DNA from: Tunturibacter psychrotolerans
Lineage (GTDB): Bacteria > Acidobacteriota > Terriglobia > Terriglobales > Acidobacteriaceae
Direction of reading: 5' to 3'
NCBI RefSeq assembly: GCF_040359615.1
Contig: NZ_CP132942.1
Location: 310,001-374,000, forward strand
Length of the DNA: 64,000 bases
Shown here: one piece after another, positions 28,501 to 34,700 of the stretch
Numbering within the stretch: position 1 is the stretch's first letter
Layout of the letters: every line of letters starts with the position of its first letter
Program-made: the position numbers and the translations under genes
The notes under the pieces: generated by a model
Seen by the model: only the letters and a program-made list of their open reading frames with translations
The model's database searches: none
What the model was told of the DNA's origin: nothing

Positions 28501-28671
28501 GACAGTCTGGGCATCCGCGCCCGTATAGTTGCCGATGACCTGGATCTGCGGATCGGCAATGTTCGGAAACTGGGAGGTGGGTAGGCTCAACATCGACACA
28601 ACGCCCGCGAGGACCATCAGTATCGAGATAACAATCGCAACGATCGGCCTATTGATAAAAAACTTCGACAT
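25507..28671 (-). CDS. RND multidrug efflux permease (AcrB/HAE1 family)
   Basis: The 1054-residue protein is the full length for the HAE1 family. It is the inner membrane proton/drug antiporter. The N-terminus MSKFFINRPIVAIVISILMV is typical. Twelve membrane helices and two large periplasmic loops are laid out as in AcrB. The proton-relay aspartate pair is present in helix 4 (GLVVDDAIVVVEAVEHH), and GRLYQQFAVTIAVSVAFSAF and IGLVMLIGLSAKNAILIVEF are conserved family segments. The gene lies two bases downstream of the adaptor gene and overlaps the outer membrane factor gene by four. Substrate range cannot be read from sequence. Confidence 0.96.
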   Translation of the reverse strand: MSKFFINRPIVAIVISILMVLAGVVSMLSLPTSQFPNIADPQIQVIGNYTGADAQTVAQSVATPIEQQMSGVDNMNYMYSLNASNGQMSLTVDFNIDTVASTDQILTQMRASQANSQLPSAVLNQGITVQKSTAAPLMLIDLSSPNNSYDNIFLANYATINLNDALTRVPGVASVSVFGAGQYAMRCWVDPDKLASLKITVPEIISAIQAQNNVNPAGQIGGNPAPPGQQFTYTVRAPGRLPSAEEFGQIIVRARSGEGILRLRDVARVELGAQNYNMIGRLNGKPAALIAIYQAPGANAVATAAGVRALMLESKTRFPQDLDYVVALDTTLSVTAGIKEIEHTLFEALALVIIVVYIFLQGWRATLIPLLAVPVSLIGTFMIFPLLGFSINTLSLFGLVLAIGLVVDDAIVVVEAVEHHIEAGMTPHDATIKAMEEVGGPVVAIALILSAVFVPTAFIPGITGRLYQQFAVTIAVSVAFSAFNALTLSPALSAMLLRPKKESRGPLGAFFRGFNRIFGRVTDGYVGACRHLIHKAGFAFLLLLVFVVGAGYFGNKTPGGFLPDEDQGYMFGGLQLPNASSLERTSNASKVVEKIMMETPGVKYVSSVIGYSMLSGVNTTYSSFFFVSFKDWEERKTPEESYAGIKRHLMGALSRVTAGIAFAFPPPAIPGVGTSGGFTFVLEDRSGSPIEFLEKNTGVFMAEARKRPELAGVMTTALFGVPQVGITVDQEKVLTQQVSLANVYQTLQTFMGGSLVNYFNRFGRQWQVYVQAESNYRTSVDNLGKFYVTNATGQMVPLSTLTGNGPRSGPEFVMKYNQFQCVQINGSAAPGYSSSEAIAALQDVFKKTMPNEMGFDYLGMSYQEVKAAQGVKPIVVFGLSFFIVFLIMAAQYESWTLPLSVLLGVPIAVFGAFAALYLRRLDNNVYAQIGLVMLIGLSAKNAILIVEFAKAEYEGGKSLIDAALSGAKLRLRPILMTAFAFILGCVPLWRASGAGAISRQVLGTVVIGGMLAASLLAIFFIPVSFDVVERFGNLFGKKKEPEIKAESASKGPIT

Positions 28672-28673
28672 AG

Positions 28674-29903
28674 TCAGTTGCCCTCGGGCACGGACGCAAC
28701 GACATATGGTTTGGCACTGACTGGTGTACCTTCCCGCACCTTCATGAAGCCCTGAACGATGACCTTTTCTCCAGGCTTCAACCCCTCCGTGATAATCCAG
28801 TTCGTCCCGACGCGATCGCCCACTTTGACCGGTCGAAACATCGCCTTGTTCTCCGGACTGACGACGACAACTTGATACATCGATTGCACTTCGATAACAG
28901 CCGCCTGCGGAACCAGCAGCGCATCTTTGGTCATTCCGGTTTCGATGCGCACGTTGCCGAAGCCGCCGGGCCGAAGTATGCCATCCTTGTTCGGAAAGTC
29001 CGCTGCAATCTGAATCGTGCCCGTCTGCGATGCAATCTCCCGACTGACAAGCATGATCTTGCCCTTCGCCGGAAAGGCGATTCCATTTGCCTGGATGAAC
29101 TCAACCGGAAAGGACGGTCTTTGTGCTCTGTCACCTCTTACGGCCTGCGAGATCGACCGCGCTCTGGCAAGATAGTCGCTCTCACTGATGTTGAAGTATG
29201 CCCGGATGGGATTGATATCCGAGACGGTTGTCATCTTAGTTGTAGTTCCCACAAGGTCGCCGACGTTCGCGTTGGAAGTACCAGCCAAGCCGTTGATGGG
29301 GGACAACACCTTCGTCCAAGACAGGTTTAACTCCGCCTGAGCCATACTCGCCTGCGCAGCGTTCACCTGGGCTACGTTGGCCGCGAGTGTGGAGATATCC
29401 GTATCCAGCTGCTTCTGCGGTATTGCGTGTTGCTCAGCAAGTGGACGATCCCGCGTGACATTATTTTCCGCCTCAGTCCGCTGCGCCACAGCAACCGCCA
29501 CCTGCGCTTTAGCTTCGTCAAGCGCCGCAATAAAAGGGCGAGGATCGATCTCGTACAGCAATTGACCTTTGTGAACGAAGAACCCCTCGGTATAGGCGCG
29601 CTTCAACAGGTATCCCTGCACCTTCGGGGTGATATCCGCATTTACCTGGCCGTTCAGCTGCGCTACCCACACCTGATAGGTGGGAACATTCTGTTGCACT
29701 ACATTGGTGACTTCAACCGCCGGGGGCATTGGAGGTGGTGCAACTTCCTTCTTCTCGCAACCGACGCTCCCAAACAGCAGGATCAGACCCGCAACGATCG
29801 CAGCAACATCAGCGCTGAGCTTCGGCTCATCCGGCAAGTAACGTACACCCAGCTTGTCCACCCTGAAGTAAAGGAGACTCCGAACCTTAGGTCGTGCGTA
29901 CAT
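28674..29903 (-). CDS. RND efflux periplasmic adaptor (membrane fusion) lipoprotein
   Basis: The protein has about 409 residues. A hydrophobic segment with a lipobox-like FGSVGCEKKE anchors it to the inner membrane. It shows the usual adaptor order: beta-barrel start, lipoyl-like half (GYLLKRAYTEGFFVHKGQLL), alpha-hairpin (AQVAVAVAQRTEAENNVTRD), second lipoyl half (SPINGLAGTSNANVGDLVG) and membrane-proximal domain. It bridges the pump and outer membrane duct encoded downstream. The n-region before the hydrophobic segment is unusually long, about 35 residues. The ATG at 29903 has GGGGGAA before it and is preferred to 29933. A perfect palindrome lies just upstream. Confidence 0.9.
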   Translation of the reverse strand: MYARPKVRSLLYFRVDKLGVRYLPDEPKLSADVAAIVAGLILLFGSVGCEKKEVAPPPMPPAVEVTNVVQQNVPTYQVWVAQLNGQVNADITPKVQGYLLKRAYTEGFFVHKGQLLYEIDPRPFIAALDEAKAQVAVAVAQRTEAENNVTRDRPLAEQHAIPQKQLDTDISTLAANVAQVNAAQASMAQAELNLSWTKVLSPINGLAGTSNANVGDLVGTTTKMTTVSDINPIRAYFNISESDYLARARSISQAVRGDRAQRPSFPVEFIQANGIAFPAKGKIMLVSREIASQTGTIQIAADFPNKDGILRPGGFGNVRIETGMTKDALLVPQAAVIEVQSMYQVVVVSPENKAMFRPVKVGDRVGTNWIITEGLKPGEKVIVQGFMKVREGTPVSAKPYVVASVPEGN

Positions 29904-29915
29904 TCTGTTCCCCCG

Positions 29916-29927
29916 CCAGATATCTGG
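29916..29927. promoter_or_regulatory. Perfect 12-bp palindrome upstream of the efflux operon
   Basis: CCAGATATCTGG is self-complementary and lies 13-24 bases before the adaptor start codon, where a repressor would block transcription or the leader. No regulator has been matched to it; its half-site differs from the TetR operator at 31100-31123. Confidence 0.3.
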
Positions 29928-30454
29928 AGCCATCTCACTGTTGAGGTACGTGCTTCTGCCTTATATCTCGCCGCTCCAAAAACTCGCTCGTGAGAGTGCA
30001 TCCTGTAGCGGTTACACATTAGTCCCGAAATTGAGGAGCCCCAGCTGACCGCTTCTCGTTCTTCGAGGAACAGCGGCGTAAGCAATTGTGATTAGGAAGA
30101 ACGGCAAAGTGGGAAACCGGGAGTTCGTTTCTGCGCCACAGCCCTTACTCCTGGATATCAAAATTTGCCGCCAGCTCGAAGTTTTCCTTATTTGAAGATG
30201 GCCATGATAGCACCATAACCATACCTTGGAGGTTATTTTTTCGCTCCTTGGCGTGAGGGGCGTCAGACGTTCCGAGACTCCAACTGTCCGAGGAGCCCCG
30301 GTCACTTGCCGAACTCGCGGATCCGATCTGTAGCCGATCGCGACGCGCCGCGGGACGCTGAACCCCGCCTACGTGGCGGAGACGAAGTAGGCAGCAGGAG
30401 AGGCGTTTGCTGTACCCATGAGCGTTGGAGGTGACGCCATATCAACTTCCGGAT
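29928..30454. other. Intergenic region between efflux operon and tetR
   Basis: I see no convincing gene here; the short frames lack domain features and ribosome sites. An inverted repeat ATAACC/GGTTAT (30215-30220 and 30231-30236) is followed by a T run on the plus strand and contains an inner ACCT/AGGT repeat. It could be a weak terminator or an operator. The efflux promoter must lie near the low end. Confidence 0.4.
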
Positions 30455-31030
30455 TCAAAAACTGGACAAGAGAAAATCTCTAACAGATGCCAGCACCTTC
30501 TCCCGCATCGCAGGCTCGGGTAGCATGCGAGCGATTTCTATGGCCCCTACCATCGTTGAAAAAATCACAAAGAAAGCACGTTCTTTTTCCGCAGCTCGCC
30601 TGCCTGGCATAAAAGGAACCAATCGATCCTTGTAGTTCACCAGCTGGGGAAAGATCTGCCCCCTCATCTTCTTGCCGACCCGCGTCAATTCGGGGGCAAG
30701 TGCCGGCAGCGGACAACCGCGCTCAGGGTGATCGCTGAAATCCAGGCTAAGATAGGCCCTCACAATCGCCTTCCACGCGGCTTCACGGGGCGACTGTTCG
30801 GCCACTCGGACCAGGGTGTCGCCGATATCGCGGAAAGCCTCGCTCAGCGACTCAAGGAGCAGATCGTCTTTGCTCTCGAAGTGTTTGTAAAAGCCTCCGT
30901 GGGTTAGACCAGTGTCGCGCATCACCGCTGCAACCGCCGCCCCATTCAGGCCCTCGGCGCGCACGCGTCTCGAGGCGTCTTCGACGATCTTCTGATGGAC
31001 TTCCGCTTTGTGTTCGGGCCGGTAACGCAC
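30455..31030 (-). CDS. TetR/AcrR-family transcriptional regulator
   Basis: The 191-residue protein has an N-terminal TetR-type helix-turn-helix: AAVAAVMRDTGLTHGGFYKHF with SKDDLLLESL after it. The C-terminal ~130 residues are an all-helical ligand-binding and dimer region (GCPLPALAPELTRVGKKMRG). The THGGFYKHF recognition helix is typical of the subgroup that controls nearby oxidoreductase genes. It is divergent from the NmrA-like gene, and the 114-base gap holds a clear inverted repeat plus an extra half-site at its own start, so it probably represses both itself and the NmrA operon. It also lies upstream of the efflux operon on the same strand, but more than 500 bases away. Confidence 0.92.
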   Translation of the reverse strand: MRYRPEHKAEVHQKIVEDASRRVRAEGLNGAAVAAVMRDTGLTHGGFYKHFESKDDLLLESLSEAFRDIGDTLVRVAEQSPREAAWKAIVRAYLSLDFSDHPERGCPLPALAPELTRVGKKMRGQIFPQLVNYKDRLVPFMPGRRAAEKERAFFVIFSTMVGAIEIARMLPEPAMREKVLASVRDFLLSSF

Positions 31031-31099
31031 GATTCATCATAGGATGCCCGAGATCATCCCACGATGCAACCGGCGCAGTCAGCGAAAGAATCTGAATCT

Positions 31100-31123
31100 A
31101 TAGGATGATATGCATAATCCTAT
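31100..31123. promoter_or_regulatory. Probable TetR operator
   Basis: ATAGGAT, ten bases, ATCCTAT form a perfect 7-bp inverted repeat between the divergent tetR and NmrA-like genes, just before the AGGAGG of the latter. A third ATAGGAT sits at 31039-31045, right at the tetR start codon. This is the arrangement expected for autoregulation. Confidence 0.65.
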
Positions 31124-31144
31124 GCGAGAAAGGAGGATTTTCCG

Positions 31145-32086
31145 ATGTCTCACACAATCTTGGTTACTGGCGCAGCCGGTGGTTCGCAGGGATCAACCGG
31201 ACGCCTGGTCGCACTGTTTCTGCTCCAGCAGAGCATTCCCGTTCGCGCATTCGTCCATAAACTTGACGCCCGGTCCGACGAACTCCGCCAGCAAGGTGCG
31301 GAGATCTTCGAGGGCGATCTCCTCAATCCCGCCTCAGTTAAACAGGCTCTGGAAGATGTGCAACGCGCGTACTTCACCTTCCCCGTCGCCGACGGATTAC
31401 TCGAAGCGGCCACCATCTTCGCTGCAACAGCTCGCGACGCTGGCCTCGAGATGGTGGTGAACAACTCACAGTCTCAGGGCACACCCGATGATCCGGCATT
31501 TCGCGATCTCAGATACGCCGCCTCATTCCGAAACCTGCAGCATCGGCTCGCCGATCGCATCTTCGATTGGGCACAAGTCGGGGCCATTCATCTTCAGGCG
31601 CCGCCCTATTACGAGAACGTACGCGCTCTTATCGGCCATAGCGTGGCAGAGCAAAACAGCGCGTTTTTACCATGGGGCGACGGTCACGCCGTCATCCCTC
31701 TCGTCGGCGCAGAAGACGTAGCCCGCGTAGCCGCAACTCTTCTGGCCGCCTCCGACGTGCCGTCTGAAAGGGTATTCCCTCTGGTGACCGAAACTCTAAC
31801 AGTGCGCGAGATTGTCGAAACTCTTGGCAGAGCGCTCAGCCGGCTAATTCGCTATGTGCCGATTACGGATGAGCAGTGGGTACAGGCAGTGAAGGAGAGA
31901 ATCAATCCACACGCTATCGATCATTTGACCCATCTTTGGCAGTACTTCAGGAGAGGTGGAAGCCGCTTCCGCACCACGGATACGATTCGTGCGGTGACTG
32001 GCCGAAATCCGCAAACGTTGGAGGAGTACTTTCGAGCGAATGCAGCGTCCTTCGATGCCCAGGCGGCCAGTTCCAGGTCGATCTGA
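31145..32086 (+). CDS. NmrA-like NAD(P)-binding protein (atypical short-chain dehydrogenase)
   Basis: The 313-residue protein has a Rossmann start, ILVTGAAGGSQGSTGRLVAL, carrying the GxxGxxG-type glycine motif. FVHKLDARSDELRQQGAEIF and EGDLLNPASVKQALEDVQ follow, as in NmrA/QOR2-type atypical SDRs. The Tyr-x3-Lys active site of classical SDRs is not obvious, so it may be a redox sensor or a quinone/aldehyde reductase. AGGAGG lies eight bases before the ATG. It is first of a two-gene operon with the membrane protein at 32131 and is probably controlled by the divergent TetR protein through the 31100-31123 repeat. Confidence 0.85.
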   Translation: MSHTILVTGAAGGSQGSTGRLVALFLLQQSIPVRAFVHKLDARSDELRQQGAEIFEGDLLNPASVKQALEDVQRAYFTFPVADGLLEAATIFAATARDAGLEMVVNNSQSQGTPDDPAFRDLRYAASFRNLQHRLADRIFDWAQVGAIHLQAPPYYENVRALIGHSVAEQNSAFLPWGDGHAVIPLVGAEDVARVAATLLAASDVPSERVFPLVTETLTVREIVETLGRALSRLIRYVPITDEQWVQAVKERINPHAIDHLTHLWQYFRRGGSRFRTTDTIRAVTGRNPQTLEEYFRANAASFDAQAASSRSI

Positions 32087-32130
32087 GTCCATCGCAATGA
32101 ATATGGTTTTCATCATCACAGGAGGTCAAA

Positions 32131-32658
32131 ATGTCACCGCAAGCAATCTTCCAAACGCATCTCGTCTTAGGCTATGTCGCGTGTCTGCTCTGCTTCGGCA
32201 CCTACATCCTGCCCAGGCTCAAGTTGATGGATTCGTTCAACGCGCAGCGCGTCATTGCCACGATCCACAGCTTCCGATTCTTAGGGCTCGTCTTCATCCT
32301 TCCCGATGTTGTTGGCCCAAATTTTCCCGCTTCCTTCGCCACGTTCGCCGCCTACGGTGATCTGGCCACCGGCACGCTCGCCATTCTGGCACTTCTTACC
32401 GTAAGGCAACGCCCGCTGTTCTGGTTGTTCGTCGTCGCCTATAACCTTGTGGGCGCGACCGACATCCTCGTCGACTACTACCACGCCATTCGACTCGGCC
32501 TTCCTCACCTGGCAGGCCAACTGGGCGCAGCCTATTTCATCCCCATCATCTACGTTCCAATGCTGATGCTTACGCACGTCGTCGCTTTCTATTGGCTCGT
32601 GCGCCCTCAGTCCAGGGCAGCTCATGCCATTCCCGACAATATTCTCATCGTTCGCTAA
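32131..32658 (+). CDS. Integral membrane protein of unknown function
   Basis: The 175-residue protein has five hydrophobic segments: QTHLVLGYVACLLCFGTYIL, RFLGLVFILPDVVGPNF, GDLATGTLAILALLTV, LFWLFVVAYNLVGATDILVD and YFIPIIYVPMLMLTHVVAFY. No family is recognised. A strong AGGAGGT seven bases before the ATG and a 44-base gap after the NmrA-like gene put it in the same operon. It may be a membrane partner in the response that the TetR protein controls, but nothing in its sequence says so directly. Confidence 0.75.
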   Translation: MSPQAIFQTHLVLGYVACLLCFGTYILPRLKLMDSFNAQRVIATIHSFRFLGLVFILPDVVGPNFPASFATFAAYGDLATGTLAILALLTVRQRPLFWLFVVAYNLVGATDILVDYYHAIRLGLPHLAGQLGAAYFIPIIYVPMLMLTHVVAFYWLVRPQSRAAHAIPDNILIVR

Positions 32659-32758
32659 ATCACCGAGCGCTCTTGGGATTCGCATAGGAACATCCGATCC
32701 CATCACGCGCTCGAAGAGTTCTGCGGAACTGCACCCAATGCGGTAAATTGTTTTCGTG

Positions 32759-34471
32759 ATGAAAAAGTTCATTAACCGCCCGGAAGACGTCGTGCAAGAA
32801 ATGCTGCAAGGGCTGACGGTGCTTCACCCAGGCTCCTCCACTCTGTCGGGACATAAAGTCGTCGTCCGCGCGAAGAGAGGGCAAGCTGCTGACCGACAGG
32901 TTGCAGTGATCTCCGGAGGAGGCAGCGGACATGAGCCCGCGCATATAGGCTACATCGGTGAAGGCATGCTCAGCGCTGCTGTGGTCGGAGAAGTCTTCAC
33001 TTCGCCAAGCGCTGATTCCGTCTTTTCAGCGATCAAGGCGGTCGCGACAAAATGCGGAGTGTTGCTGGTGGTCAAAAACTACACCGGCGATAGACTGAAC
33101 TTCGGTCTGGCTGCCGAAATGGCGCGCTCTGAAGGTATTTCTGTCGAAATGATCATCGTGGACGATGACGTTGCCTTGAAGGATGTAGAACAGGCCACGG
33201 GTGCGCGCGGTCTCGCTGGGACTGTTTTCATCCACAAGTTGATGGGGGCTGCCGCGGACGAGGGCAAGAGCCTGGCTGAATTAGCAATAGAGGGAAGAGC
33301 TGCGGTCGGGTCTTTGGCGACCATGGGTGTTTCGTTTTCGGCGGGCACCTCGCCCACAGTCGGAAAGCCGAGCTTTCAGCTCGGCGAGCGAGAGATGGAA
33401 CTTGGTCTCGGTATTCATGGAGAGCCAGGGGCAATACGGACGGAACTACAGCCAGCGGACAAATTGACGGAGACATTGCTGACCACAATTCTGAAGCACG
33501 GTAAGTTTGGCGACGAAAAGCGCGTGGCTGTGATGCTAAATAATTTAGGGGCAGTTACAGAGATGGAGCTCGCGATCGTGGCCCGCCATGCAAGACCTTT
33601 CCTCGAGAACAAAGGAATCACGGTGGAGCGAATCTATGCGGGAACATTCCTCTCGTCGCTTGACATGGCTGGCATCTCGATCTCCGTTCTCGGTGTAAAC
33701 GATGAGCGGCTGCGTTGGCTCGATGCAGCGACTTCGGCCCCTGGGTGGCCAAACGCCCCGAAACAAAGGCCGGGCAACCCGGAAACGCGAATCGCCACGG
33801 CGGTCGATACAAAGGTGAACTCGCCGACCGGCATCGGCGCGCAATCCGAGAAGGGCAGAAAAACAAAGCAGGCCATCGACGCCGCATGCAACGCGCTGAT
33901 CGCCGCCAAAGATGAACTTACGGAGATGGACCGCGTAACGGGCGACGGCGACCTGGGTATTAGCATGGAGCGCGCAGCCAGGGCTGTGCAGAGCGCGGTG
34001 GGGTCGTATCTTTTGGACGATGCTCCCGCCACGCTCAAAGCGCTTGGCCATACTCTACGACTTGAACTTGGTGGATCTTCAGGACCTCTTTACGGAGTGT
34101 TTTTCCTGCGTTGCGGCAGTGTTCTGAAGAGCTCAGGGGAAACCGGATTAGCGAAGTGGGCCGACTCGCTCGATCAGGGCTGCCGAGCCATTAGCGAACT
34201 TGGCGGCGCGAAGCCGGGCGATCGGTCCATGCTGGATGCTCTGGATCCATTCGTGAAGGCATTGAAGAAGAGTGCCGACGGAAACGTTTCGCGCAAAACA
34301 GTTATGGACGCGGTCGAAGCGGCGGAGCGCGGCGCCGAGGCAACGGCCCGGATGAAACCACATGTGGGCCGGTCCAGTTATTTAGGGGATCGCGTGCTCG
34401 GCTACCCCGATCCAGGCGCGAAAGCGGTCACCATTTGGTTGCGCTCAGCCTGCGAGGCCCTTGTCGAATAA
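32759..34471 (+). CDS. Dihydroxyacetone kinase, fused DhaK-DhaL (ATP-dependent)
   Basis: The ~570-residue protein has the DhaK substrate domain at residues 1-335 with SGGGSGHEPAHIGYIGEGML and GLGIHGEPGA, whose His forms the hemiaminal with dihydroxyacetone. A low-complexity linker follows. The DhaL nucleotide domain from about residue 370 has TGDGDLGISMERA, the Mg-binding aspartates, and GGSSGPLYG. It converts dihydroxyacetone (or glyceraldehyde) plus ATP to the phosphate ester. The fused form does not need the PTS component DhaM, and none is encoded nearby. ATG 32759 is used; a GTG at 32756 is an equal alternative, and neither has a strong ribosome site. The stop codon lies within a 7-bp hairpin (34465-34483) that lacks a T run. 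Confidence 0.93.
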   Translation: MKKFINRPEDVVQEMLQGLTVLHPGSSTLSGHKVVVRAKRGQAADRQVAVISGGGSGHEPAHIGYIGEGMLSAAVVGEVFTSPSADSVFSAIKAVATKCGVLLVVKNYTGDRLNFGLAAEMARSEGISVEMIIVDDDVALKDVEQATGARGLAGTVFIHKLMGAAADEGKSLAELAIEGRAAVGSLATMGVSFSAGTSPTVGKPSFQLGEREMELGLGIHGEPGAIRTELQPADKLTETLLTTILKHGKFGDEKRVAVMLNNLGAVTEMELAIVARHARPFLENKGITVERIYAGTFLSSLDMAGISISVLGVNDERLRWLDAATSAPGWPNAPKQRPGNPETRIATAVDTKVNSPTGIGAQSEKGRKTKQAIDAACNALIAAKDELTEMDRVTGDGDLGISMERAARAVQSAVGSYLLDDAPATLKALGHTLRLELGGSSGPLYGVFFLRCGSVLKSSGETGLAKWADSLDQGCRAISELGGAKPGDRSMLDALDPFVKALKKSADGNVSRKTVMDAVEAAERGAEATARMKPHVGRSSYLGDRVLGYPDPGAKAVTIWLRSACEALVE

Positions 34472-34535
34472 GCCCGTTATTCGCTAACTCGCCGAGGCAA
34501 TGGATCAATCTGAAAGCTTCAATCAGCTGCGTCAT

Positions 34536-34564
34536 TTGATCTGCGACTAAAAAGGTCGTATATT
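34536..34564 (+). promoter_or_regulatory. Predicted sigma70 promoter of the siderophore receptor operon
   Basis: TTGATC, 17 bases, TATATT match the -35 and -10 hexamers at ideal spacing, about 137 bases upstream of the receptor start. An AT-rich near-palindrome (GAAATAATTTTC) follows just downstream, but I cannot match it to a Fur box. Confidence 0.45.
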
Positions 34565-34700
34565 GACTTGACGGAAATAATTTTCTGACGAAGACGTTGC
34601 CAGGCGGCGACTGCTCTCTGCGGACCAAATGACCTACCTACTTTTGCCAATGCGCCTTCTTCGCGCAGCGGCCGAAGTATGTCTTAAAGGCGAATGACGA

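Noticed and set aside
30012..30305. 97-codon minus-strand frame between tetR and the efflux operon
   Set aside because: No ribosome site, no domain features, and it covers the probable regulatory repeats.
34465..34483. Hairpin at the end of the dihydroxyacetone kinase gene as terminator
   Set aside because: A 7-bp AT-rich stem with no T run after it.
34565..34600. Fur box upstream of the siderophore receptor
   Set aside because: The AT-rich GAAATAATTTTC stretch has only four paired bases per arm and poor match to the Fur consensus.
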